NCBI GenBank assembly: GCA_029210205.1
Contig: JARGOD010000038.1
Location: 1-46,035, forward strand
Source: Verrucomicrobiales bacterium
GTDB taxonomy: Bacteria; Verrucomicrobiota; Verrucomicrobiia; Verrucomicrobiales; DEV007
Length of the DNA stretch: 46,035 nucleotides
Direction: 5' to 3'
Below, piece by piece: positions 39,110 to 46,035 of this stretch (the first letter of the stretch is position 1; each line of letters starts with the position of its first letter). A program made the translations under genes and the position numbers. Under the pieces are notes generated by a model. The model was not told the origin of the DNA and did no database searches. It saw only the letters and a program-made list of their open reading frames with translations.

Positions 39110-42100
39110 GTAAACAGGCTTCAAACAGCTTTTCTGAAAGCATTCAGCAGTATGGCTGTAGCGAAGTGGTGTCACTTGAGGAAGGTCTTGTCGATCCTGC
39201 TCAGCTCAATTACATCGATTTACTGCCCAAGGGGGCAAGAGCGAAAAAACGTCCCACCCCGGTCACAGCCATCGCGGAGCATCAAGGGGTTGCGTTGTTA
39301 TATTTAGTCGACGATACCGATGGTAAACTCACCCGGGAGAAACGCGAAGAGACGCAGAATTTATTGGCGAACCGTAGTGATCCCGCTTGGCTCGGGGTGG
39401 TGAAGCCCGGCTCGCTGGAGATTTATCCGATTGGATTTAAGGCCGCCGGCAGATCGCTCAATCGTATCGAGGTCGTTGATTCGGCAAGAGAAGATGCCCC
39501 TCTGTTTTTCCAAAGTCTCGTCCAGGGCACCTTTTCGGGAAGTAACCGAGCTGAGAGTGCGGACTACGTCTTTCGGAAAATATTCTCGCTACTCAATGAT
39601 ACCAGCGAGGCTTTTGTGCCATCCAAGTTGCTGAAACCTCTCGATGTATTGTCGATGGCGGGACGCGCTTTGTTTTTCAGATTTCTGATTGATCGTGACA
39701 TCGTCCGCGATAAAGAACTCCCTGAGATTTGTGAGGGTGCCAAAGATTTGAAAGACGTTTTTTCTAATGCGGAGAAAGCGGCAAGAACATCGCGCTGGCT
39801 TGACGAAACATTCAACGGAGATTTTTTAACGTTGTTCGACGAAGCGATTCCGCATGATGATTCTGACAATCGACTCAAGGCTTATCGGAAATTTTATCGT
39901 GAGACCGGGAAGAAAACTGACTCTTTGATTTTCGTGCACCTCGCAGCAATCCTAAACGGTGCGAAGGTCGAGGGTGAATTATTCCAAACAGAGTTTGATT
40001 GGGGGGAGCTAAATTTCGCTCACATCCCCGTTGGCGTTCTCAGTCAGGTTTATGAGAGTTTCAGCCATCTCGATGACCCTGACAAAGCAGCACGAAACAG
40101 CGTTCACTATACGCCGAGAATTATTGCGAACCTGATGGTGGACCAGGCTTTTTCATCGAGTCAGCAACCGGCTTCCGCCAAGGTTCTCGATCCCTCGTGT
40201 GGTGCTGGAATTTTCCTCGTTCTTTCATTCCGTCGGCTAATTATGGAACGATGGATGCGGGATGGTAAACGTCCCGACGTTCGCGTGATTCAAGATACCC
40301 TCTACAAACATTTGCGAGGATTTGACGTCAGCGAGTCCGCATTGCGACTCGCTGCGTTATCACTTTACATTACAGCGATCGAACTCAACGCGACACCGTA
40401 TCCGCCCAAGTCTCTCCGCTTTCCGAAGAATTTGAGAGACTCCGTTCTGCACCAATTCGGTCCAGATGATGACGAAACAGAGGATGTCGCATTTTCGCTG
40501 GGCAGTTTGCAGGATGAAGTTGCTGACACTTTTGCAGGACAGTTCGACATCGTTATCGGAAATCCACCCTGGACGCGACTGCGGGAGAAAGAGCCGGAGA
40601 ATACCGAGGAAGCTCTCGCTGGAAAGCGAGAGAAAAAAAGTGTCTCTCCGTCCGCTGTGATGAATGCGGAGTTTACCCGGATCGGGCGCGAGGTTTTTAA
40701 AGAGCGCGGACTCGATGATCTCGCGAAGCGTTATGAAAGCCCGGACAAGAATCCCGATCTCCCATTCATCTGGCGGTCGACTCAATGGGCAAAAGAAGAC
40801 GGGATTATAACGCTGGCATTACCCGCAAGAATCATGCACCGATCCGGCAAGAAGGGTGGGACGACGTGGGAGGCGATTGCCAGGACGCTTTTTGTGACTG
40901 GATTGATCAATGGCTCCAACTTGCGGAAGACAGGAGTCTGGGAAGGGGTTGATTTTCCGTGGTGCGTTCTGTTTGCGAAAAACCGGACCAGCCCTCCTGA
41001 ACATCAGTTTCGCTTTTCCGCGCCGGTTTATGATTTGGAACAAAACAAATTTGCCCGTTTTCGGATCGATTACGAGGGAGCTACCGTTGTCAACGTGGCG
41101 GAGTCGATTAAACGTCCGTGGCTGTTGAAGACACTTTCGTTAGGGAATTACAGGGATGTCGATTTGATGGATGATATCCTGAAGGCTTTTCCCGAGACCT
41201 TGGATGAAGTTTGGAAGAGTTGGGATCCGAAGGGGAAAAAGACTGGAGAGGGTTTCAACCTTTCACCAAAACTCACACAACGAGATGCGAAGTTCCTCGA
41301 AAAAATTCCAGTGTTTGAGCGTCCCGAAGGTATTTTCTCGATAAGTGCCCTTAAATTTACGACCTTCGGAGAAAAATATCAGACGCTTACTGCATGCTTT
41401 CCCAGGAGGGAAGAACTATACGATTCCCCGCTTATAGTGATACCCCAATCGCCTGGTGACGATCACAGAACGGCTAAGGCGTTTTTCTCTCGAAGAGCAC
41501 TTGCATTCAACAAAAGCAATTACGGTTATTCAACAAATGGGCACAAAGAAGAAGATGCTCTGGCAGGACTGATCTATCTTATAGCGCATTCTACGCTCTT
41601 CCGGTATTTCTGCCTGATGACCAGTGTTCGTGTTGGAGCGGACCGACAGACATTCAACAAAAACGAGTTCGACGCCCTCCCTTTTCCTCGGGTTGAGGAA
41701 CTCCCCGCTTCCACGCGCAAGAAAGTTTGTCGAATCGCCGACCAGCTCGAATTCGACGATGAAAAGCCATGGGACGAATTAGATACCTTTATTTTCGAGC
41801 TTTACCAACTCGATGAAACGGATGTGCAATATGCGAAAGACACTCTCTTCGCCTCTGCGTCCTACCGTCATGCCGGTCGTGATGCGTTGCGCCCTCCGAC
41901 TCCTAAAACTCGTGATCAGTTTGCCCTTCGCCTTCAAGATTTTCTCCAGCCATTTTTCGTGGTGTGCGGACACCGGATGAACGTCGCTGAGCCGTCATTC
42001 CAACAGGACGTATACCGGGGGGCGTGGTTCTTCCTCACCTTGTATGACAGCGACGACGGTGATCACAGCGGAGATGTTCCGAGCGAACTGCTTGTCACTG

Positions 42101-42291
42101 CAATGGCTCAGGCCAATGAGAACGGATCCAGCCGTGTCATCGTCCGTATCCCCGGGCGGAATGGTTTGTTGCTCGGCCTACTCTCGCAACAGAGGTGGTG
42201 GACACAATCCCGCGCCGTGATGTGTGGGCAGCAAATTTTGCGGGAGCATCTTGATGCTTTCCAGATTGAGGCAAAGGAGGTCATCGATTAG
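39106..42291 (+). CDS. Eco57I-like N6-adenine DNA methyltransferase / restriction subunit
   Basis: A 1061-residue protein. An N-terminal region (1-340) of unknown fold is followed by the methyltransferase core: SAM-binding motif I VLDPSCGAGIFLV (about 360-372) and catalytic motif IV IVIGNPPWTRLRE (about 482-494), where NPPW marks N6-adenine methylation. The C-terminal half, including TNGHKEEDALAGLIYLIAHS and FNKNEFDALPFPRVEEL, resembles the target-recognition region of Eco57I/TaqI-type enzymes. It probably methylates a specific site to protect host DNA. It overlaps the lexA gene by 4 bp and the nuclease-like gene downstream by up to 38 bp. I see no nuclease motif in its N-terminus. Confidence 0.9.
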   Translation: MSKQASNSFSESIQQYGCSEVVSLEEGLVDPAQLNYIDLLPKGARAKKRPTPVTAIAEHQGVALLYLVDDTDGKLTREKREETQNLLANRSDPAWLGVVKPGSLEIYPIGFKAAGRSLNRIEVVDSAREDAPLFFQSLVQGTFSGSNRAESADYVFRKIFSLLNDTSEAFVPSKLLKPLDVLSMAGRALFFRFLIDRDIVRDKELPEICEGAKDLKDVFSNAEKAARTSRWLDETFNGDFLTLFDEAIPHDDSDNRLKAYRKFYRETGKKTDSLIFVHLAAILNGAKVEGELFQTEFDWGELNFAHIPVGVLSQVYESFSHLDDPDKAARNSVHYTPRIIANLMVDQAFSSSQQPASAKVLDPSCGAGIFLVLSFRRLIMERWMRDGKRPDVRVIQDTLYKHLRGFDVSESALRLAALSLYITAIELNATPYPPKSLRFPKNLRDSVLHQFGPDDDETEDVAFSLGSLQDEVADTFAGQFDIVIGNPPWTRLREKEPENTEEALAGKREKKSVSPSAVMNAEFTRIGREVFKERGLDDLAKRYESPDKNPDLPFIWRSTQWAKEDGIITLALPARIMHRSGKKGGTTWEAIARTLFVTGLINGSNLRKTGVWEGVDFPWCVLFAKNRTSPPEHQFRFSAPVYDLEQNKFARFRIDYEGATVVNVAESIKRPWLLKTLSLGNYRDVDLMDDILKAFPETLDEVWKSWDPKGKKTGEGFNLSPKLTQRDAKFLEKIPVFERPEGIFSISALKFTTFGEKYQTLTACFPRREELYDSPLIVIPQSPGDDHRTAKAFFSRRALAFNKSNYGYSTNGHKEEDALAGLIYLIAHSTLFRYFCLMTSVRVGADRQTFNKNEFDALPFPRVEELPASTRKKVCRIADQLEFDDEKPWDELDTFIFELYQLDETDVQYAKDTLFASASYRHAGRDALRPPTPKTRDQFALRLQDFLQPFFVVCGHRMNVAEPSFQQDVYRGAWFFLTLYDSDDGDHSGDVPSELLVTAMAQANENGSSRVIVRIPGRNGLLLGLLSQQRWWTQSRAVMCGQQILREHLDAFQIEAKEVID

Positions 42292-43021
42292 CGCATCGCG
42301 TTCCAGTTTTTTTCTTCATGGTGTAGAAAGCGAAACCTACCGGCTGCCTCATCCTGCATATGGAGCTCCGGTCTTTCTCATTCTGCACCGGGCCATAAAG
42401 CGGGCTTTTGTCATCATGCGGGCGAACTCCAGTATCAGTCTGGCATCGCTGGAAGAAGACGATGTCACGAGGATCCTACGGGGAGTGTTGAACAACACAC
42501 TTCTCAAATCGGGCGAAGTTAGTGGTTTTGATCGATCTACATTTGAGCAGATTGGGAGGCAACACCGCTGCGTCAGTTATGATGGAATTCATCTGGCGAA
42601 AGAGCCGGATATGAGATTTAATCTTCGCGATCACAATCGCCGAGACACGCTCGACACGGAAGATGGAATCGTAGTGGAGTGCAAACCAGTTGATGATGAC
42701 CACGCACCGGGAACTCACTATTGCAAGAAAGGTATCCTCAGGTTCGTTGCTGGAGATTACGCATGGGCGATGCCGGAAGCACTCATGATTGGATACATCA
42801 GGGGGAGTCGAACTATTGCTGAAACTCTCATCACCTCAATGCGACGGCCAACGCAGAAAAAGAATCTCGCAACGGTCTCTGAACCGATTCCCGTCGAGGG
42901 AGTAGAAGGAAGCAGTGAAGTTTTGCATTCAAGTCAACATGACCGCGACTTTATCTGGCGCGATGGGAAAGGGCCAGCCTCTCCGATCACAATCTTTCAC
43001 AGCTGGCATCAATCTGATTAG
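42254..43021 (+). CDS. PD-(D/E)XK restriction-endonuclease-like protein
   Basis: A protein of about 255 residues. The likely nuclease core is KEPDMRFNLRD (about 116-126) followed after 15-20 residues by DGIVVECKPVDD, giving P-D...E-x-K, and then a helix (YCKKGILRFVAGDYAWAMPEALM). With the methyltransferase upstream this would be the cutting subunit of the restriction-modification system. The start is uncertain: ATG 42254 overlaps the methyltransferase by 38 bp, and internal starts up to about 42416 are possible. The end is followed by a terminator, so this is the last gene of the lexA operon. Confidence 0.75.
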   Translation: MLSRLRQRRSSISASRSSFFLHGVESETYRLPHPAYGAPVFLILHRAIKRAFVIMRANSSISLASLEEDDVTRILRGVLNNTLLKSGEVSGFDRSTFEQIGRQHRCVSYDGIHLAKEPDMRFNLRDHNRRDTLDTEDGIVVECKPVDDDHAPGTHYCKKGILRFVAGDYAWAMPEALMIGYIRGSRTIAETLITSMRRPTQKKNLATVSEPIPVEGVEGSSEVLHSSQHDRDFIWRDGKGPASPITIFHSWHQSD

Positions 43022-43046
43022 ACAGTAATCCTGAAGGCATAAAACG

Positions 43047-43083
43047 AAAAGGGTGACCGCTTTTATTGCGGACACCCTTTGCA
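43047..43083. terminator. Rho-independent terminator between convergent operons
   Basis: AAAGGGTGACCGC and GCGGACACCCTTT pair (one mismatch) around TTTTATT, with A-rich sequence on the left and T-rich on the right. This shape can stop transcripts from both the restriction-modification operon and the convergent minus-strand metal genes. Confidence 0.8.
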
Positions 43084-43093
43084 ATTTTAAACC

Positions 43094-43912
43094 TTACCAG
43101 CCGTGATGGTGAAAATGGGCGGGCTGACGTCCCTGGTAGCCGTAGCGATCATGATGATCTCGATAGCCGTGGGAGTGTGTCGTGCGGCCGTGGTCGTATT
43201 CTTGATAGTGCGGGGCGGTCTCACACGGCGGCGGAAGCTGGTGATAGCTGTAGGGGAGGCGGACTTCTTGATCGCACGCAGCCCGACTTCTTTCAGAGCG
43301 GGTGAATTTGCATTCGGTGTTCAATGGGCAAGGATCTTCGACCTTGGGCACTCCCAACTGCTCAAGTCTCGCCTGTGTCTGGGCCTGAGTGGTCTTCGTA
43401 TCAGCAGGAGCATTTGTTGCGATGGGCTGATCCGCACCCTCAGGTCGGGCGAAAGTTCCGTCTTCGATTCGAGCAAGGGTCACTGTGTTTTCGCTCACCA
43501 AGGTGTCGCCCGGGAAGACACCGGTTTTCGCTTCGACGAACTGGTCGTCTCCGGCACCGAGAGTCACTTCCCATCGTTCAAAGGAATCGGCATCATTTTC
43601 TGATTGAGCGAACACGTAGGCTTTGCCGCCTTGTTCAAAGAGGCTGGATCTCGGAACTGCAGTCACCATGTCATCATTTCCGACTAGTTCCCGCATTTCA
43701 ACGACGTAGGTGGAAAGTCCGATTTCTTCACGGAGCATTTTCGATACCTTGAAACCTGATGATTCCGCATCGGCCTTCTTTTCTTCGTGAGAATGATCAT
43801 GAGTCGAATGGTCGTGACCATCGTGATCATGATCGTCGGCGATAACGGTGAGTGCGACCGCCCCGCAGAAAAACGCGGAAAGGGTAAGGAGGGGGTTTCT
43901 GGGCGTCTTCAT
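43094..43912 (-). CDS. Truncated adaptor-like periplasmic protein with metal-binding tails
   Basis: A 272-residue protein. A signal peptide is followed by a His-rich run (DDHDHDGHDHSTHDHSHEE), then about 110 residues resembling only the C-terminal membrane-proximal part of an RND adaptor (AVPRSSLFEQGGKAYVFAQ, then FVEAKTGVFPGDTLVSEN). The hairpin, lipoyl and barrel domains of a normal adaptor are missing. The last 100 residues are Pro/Cys/His-rich, with two possible metal-binding clusters and a HFHHHGW ending. It may be a metal buffer evolved from an adaptor, or a remnant that gained a new end. It is the last gene of the minus-strand metal cluster. Confidence 0.7.
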   Translation of the reverse strand: MKTPRNPLLTLSAFFCGAVALTVIADDHDHDGHDHSTHDHSHEEKKADAESSGFKVSKMLREEIGLSTYVVEMRELVGNDDMVTAVPRSSLFEQGGKAYVFAQSENDADSFERWEVTLGAGDDQFVEAKTGVFPGDTLVSENTVTLARIEDGTFARPEGADQPIATNAPADTKTTQAQTQARLEQLGVPKVEDPCPLNTECKFTRSERSRAACDQEVRLPYSYHQLPPPCETAPHYQEYDHGRTTHSHGYRDHHDRYGYQGRQPAHFHHHGW

Positions 43913-43940
43913 GACGGGAGAGACGCATGGCTACTCTAAA

Positions 43941-44549
43941 CTATTCAGATTCACCTTCTTCGCTCGATGCGGCATCCCTCAGAATGTAAATCCCCCCACG
44001 GAAGACAACGACGGTGATGATGAGACCGATGATAAGATCCGGCCAACGTGACTGGGTGAAATAAACCAACGCCCCGCCGATAATGATTCCCACATTGGCG
44101 ATGACGTCGTTCTTGGAAAAGATCCAGCTCGCCCGCATGTGGACTTCGCCTTTGCGGTGTTTGGATAGGATCACCAGGCAGACTACGTTGGCAATCAGAG
44201 CAGCTACTCCCACACCGAGCATGAACCAGAAGTCGGGATCGCTGCCAAAAATGAAACGCCGCACGATATCGGTGAAGACACCGACGGCGAGCATGATCTG
44301 GAACCAGCCGCTTAGTTTCGCTGCCTTGGTCTTGACAGAAGCTGCTCGACCGACCGCGTAGAAGGCGATGCCATACACGGTCGCGTCGGCCAGCATGTCG
44401 AGCGAATCGGCGACGAGACTGGTGGAGTCGGCCAGGAATCCCAGCACGATCTCCACCAGAAACATGAAGCCATTGATTAAGAGCAAAGTGACAAGAACAG
44501 AGCGTTCCTGGATTTCTTCACTGGCCTTGTGGCAGTCACAGTCGCTCAT
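43941..44549 (-). CDS. Short CDF-like cation transporter
   Basis: A 202-residue membrane protein with about six hydrophobic segments. DSLDMLADATVYGIAFYAVG matches TM2 of cation diffusion facilitators with a D-x-x-x-D metal site instead of H-x-x-x-D, and SWIFSKNDVIANVGII matches TM5 (N-D-x-x-x-N). The cytoplasmic C-terminal domain of normal CDF proteins is absent and the protein ends in a short acidic tail. The N-terminus carries CDCH, a possible metal-binding motif. It probably exports a divalent metal, but specificity is open. It lies 6 bp downstream of the periplasmic protein gene and 28 bp upstream of the truncated adaptor gene. Confidence 0.85.
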   Translation of the reverse strand: MSDCDCHKASEEIQERSVLVTLLLINGFMFLVEIVLGFLADSTSLVADSLDMLADATVYGIAFYAVGRAASVKTKAAKLSGWFQIMLAVGVFTDIVRRFIFGSDPDFWFMLGVGVAALIANVVCLVILSKHRKGEVHMRASWIFSKNDVIANVGIIIGGALVYFTQSRWPDLIIGLIITVVVFRGGIYILRDAASSEEGESE

Positions 44550-44555
44550 TGGTGA

Positions 44556-45011
44556 TTAGTCGTCGCACGTGCAAGCATACTCTGGGTTTCCGCAGGTTCC
44601 GCCGCAGATGTGGTTCAGAAAAGTGAACCGGAAGTTCTCAGGGCGGGAGTCCGCGTTAGCACGGACTTGGACAACCAGATTGTAGCCATCTCCTTCCGGG
44701 AGCGGCTCGGCAGACACAAGCGCATCATCCTTTTTCTCAAGTTGCAGCTTTTTCTTTTCTTTGCCGGATGCGATCACGGTGACCTGCTGGTCGGCGGGAG
44801 CGACAACGTTTCCGTCCTTGTCATAAAATTTGACTGAGACCTTATGATCCTTCTCGACGAAGAACTCGGGCCGGGGACTCTCGGTCGCGAGAAGCCGGCC
44901 ACCGCGTTTCCCGGCTTCGACTTCTTTCGCTTCGTCGTCGCCCATCGCAGGAAGAGCGATCGCAAGTGCAAGGCAGGTGAATACGGATTGGATTATCGAT
45001 TTTGTTTTCAT
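44556..45011 (-). CDS. Cys-containing periplasmic protein, paralogue of the 36.1-kb protein
   Basis: A 151-residue protein with a signal peptide (VFTCLALAIALPAMGDDE) and the same beta-rich domain as the product at 36114-36686 (PRPEFFVEKDHKVSVKFYDKDG...GYNLVVQVRANAD), ending in ICGGTCGNPEYACTCDD, compare YKEYACTCDHGD. The His-rich stretches of the relative are absent here. The conserved PEFF/LEFF strand and terminal cysteines define a small family tied to metal clusters. It may carry or sense metals in the periplasm. It lies between the RND pump gene (47 bp) and the CDF-like gene (6 bp). Confidence 0.8.
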   Translation of the reverse strand: MKTKSIIQSVFTCLALAIALPAMGDDEAKEVEAGKRGGRLLATESPRPEFFVEKDHKVSVKFYDKDGNVVAPADQQVTVIASGKEKKKLQLEKKDDALVSAEPLPEGDGYNLVVQVRANADSRPENFRFTFLNHICGGTCGNPEYACTCDD

Positions 45012-45058
45012 GGTTTGTTTTTCTTGGGGTTGGATTTTGGGTTTGGGTTAGAAACAAT

Positions 45059-46035
45059 TCAGGTCGCGATGGCGGAATCCGCTATCTCGGCTGAATCGTC
45101 GTCTTCGCGTTCGGCGAGCTTTCGTCGTTCGGGATTTGTCTCCAGCCACTCGTAGAGCGTGGGCAGGAGCACGAGAGTTAGAATGGTCGAGGTGATGATT
45201 CCCCCGATCACCACGGTGGCGAGTGGTCGCTGCACTTCCGCTCCCGGGCCGGTGGCGATCGCCATGGGAATGAACCCGAACGAGGCCACCAGAGCGGTCA
45301 TGAGCTTGGGTCGAAGCCGGGTCAACGAACCTTCAACAACGGCTTCCCGCAGCCCCATGCCCCCTTCACGAAGTTGGTTGATGAAGCTGATCAGCATGAT
45401 GCCGTTGAGCACGGCGATTCCGCTGAGAGCAATGAACCCGACCCCGGCGGAGATGGTGAAGGGCATGCCTCGAAAGTAGATGGCAAAGATACCGCCGGTG
45501 ATGGCGAGAGGAACGCAGGTGAAAATCAGAGCGGCCTGACGGAAGCTGCCGAAGCTCATGAAGATGAGGACAAAGATCAAACCCATTGCGACCGGCACCA
45601 CGATGGTGAGGCGTTGCTTCGCTTTGATGAGGTTCTCGAACTGTCCGCCGAACTCAAAGTAGTAGCCATCGGGCCATTCCATTTGCTCTCGCAGTGCGAG
45701 CTGCGCTTCCTCCACAAAGCTCTCGGTATCGCGTCCCTCGTTATTGATGAGGATGGAAACGCGACGCTGCGTTGCTTCGCGGGCGATGGTGCCGACCTGT
45801 TGAACGACTTCGATATTAGCCAGTTGGCCGAGAGTGACAAGACCACCATCCTCGGTGCGCAGTGGAAGGCGCTTGATAGCTTTGATGTCGGTGCGCGTCG
45901 ATTCGGGAAGTCGCACCACGATCTCATAACGGCGGTTGCCGTCGATCATCATGCCGGTTTCTTCGCCGGCGAGCGCCGCTCGGATGACGGCATTGATCTC
46001 GTCAGCCTGGACATTGAATTTTCGCATGGCCTCGC
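45059..46035 (-). CDS. Heavy-metal RND pump, C-terminal part (runs off the window)
   Basis: The last 325 or so residues of a CzcA/CusA-type RND transporter; the gene continues beyond the right edge, so the start is not visible. Seen are the second periplasmic loop (IDGNRRYEIVVRLPESTRTDI, a metal-pump signature region) and the final membrane helices (PVAMGLIFVLIFMSFGSFRQA, IALSGIAVLNGIMLISFINQL, ATVVIGGIITSTILTLVLLP). It differs clearly from the full-length pump at 32.9 kb, so the window has two distinct metal pumps. It is probably followed in the same transcript by the three metal genes down to 43.1 kb. Confidence 0.93.
   Translation of the reverse strand, partial: EAMRKFNVQADEINAVIRAALAGEETGMMIDGNRRYEIVVRLPESTRTDIKAIKRLPLRTEDGGLVTLGQLANIEVVQQVGTIAREATQRRVSILINNEGRDTESFVEEAQLALREQMEWPDGYYFEFGGQFENLIKAKQRLTIVVPVAMGLIFVLIFMSFGSFRQAALIFTCVPLAITGGIFAIYFRGMPFTISAGVGFIALSGIAVLNGIMLISFINQLREGGMGLREAVVEGSLTRLRPKLMTALVASFGFIPMAIATGPGAEVQRPLATVVIGGIITSTILTLVLLPTLYEWLETNPERRKLAEREDDDSAEIADSAIAT

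Noticed and set aside
38438..43021. Idea that the lexA-methyltransferase region is a BREX or DISARM locus
   Set aside because: No PglZ phosphatase, BrxC/L-type ATPase, DrmA/B helicase or DUF1998 gene is present; a simple restriction-modification pair explains it.
1..46035. CRISPR arrays, insertion sequences and transposases
   Set aside because: No regularly spaced repeats of 24-40 bp and no DDE, serine or HUH transposase motifs were seen on either strand.

Overview
The window looks like a chromosomal accessory region, probably from a Verrucomicrobiota-type bacterium. This is an inference from the mix of DUF4339/DUF4190 membrane proteins, A/C-rich leaders that mostly lack Shine-Dalgarno sequences, and the gene families present; no 16S or housekeeping operon is here to prove it. 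It opens with a complete tRNA-Leu(UAA), a common island anchor, but no integrase, transposase or matching att repeat was found.

Layout: (1) 0.2-4.8 kb holds an XRE-type regulator (minus strand), two GYF_2/DUF4339 membrane proteins, three iteron-like 10-bp repeats, and a tandem pair of large related proteins resembling DUF3987 that have lost a recognisable P-loop. (2) 5.0-12.9 kb is a plus-strand DNA-metabolism module: a small conserved protein, a protein with a low-complexity linker, a RecB/Cas4-like PD-(D/E)XK nuclease with four cysteines, a lipoprotein and a membrane protein, a beta-sliding-clamp homologue with an extra basic tail, a coiled-coil DUF3150-like protein, and the DUF1257 / DUF2997 / small protein / Ycf46-like AAA+ cluster. 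Several genes are separated by stem-loops and A/C-rich leaders. (3) 13.1-22.7 kb is a four-gene set that I read as a candidate defence system: a DUF4365 nuclease-like protein, two large unrecognised proteins, and a 1238-aa protein joining an Mrr-like domain, a NACHT-type NTPase and a long repeat-rich C-terminus with a zinc ribbon. (4) 22.7-24.5 kb (minus) has a DUF6932-like nucleotidyltransferase with a small coiled-coil partner (possible toxin-antitoxin pair) and an unrecognised 349-aa protein.

(5) 25.1-38.4 kb carries a sterol-desaturase-family enzyme, a HAMP-like membrane protein and a heavy-metal resistance island. A minus-strand operon encodes CnrY-like anti-sigma, CnrX-like sensor, ECF sigma factor and a P1B-4-type ATPase. 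Divergent from it are a CzcCBA-type RND pump, a His-rich periplasmic protein, a DUF3147-like membrane protein, a lipoprotein and a CDF exporter. (6) 38.4-43.0 kb is a LexA-type repressor with an apparent operator, followed by overlapping genes for a large adenine methyltransferase and a PD-(D/E)XK protein, i.e. a restriction-modification system apparently under SOS-like control. (7) 43.1-46.0 kb (minus) is a second metal cluster: the C-terminal part of another RND pump (running off the window), a Cys-containing periplasmic protein paralogous to the one at 36.1 kb, a short CDF-like protein, and a truncated adaptor with His-rich ends.

A short dispersed motif (AACAGGGTTG, often followed by GTCGA) recurs in four intergenic regions that separate these modules. 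All functional calls come from reading motifs by eye; no similarity search was run.
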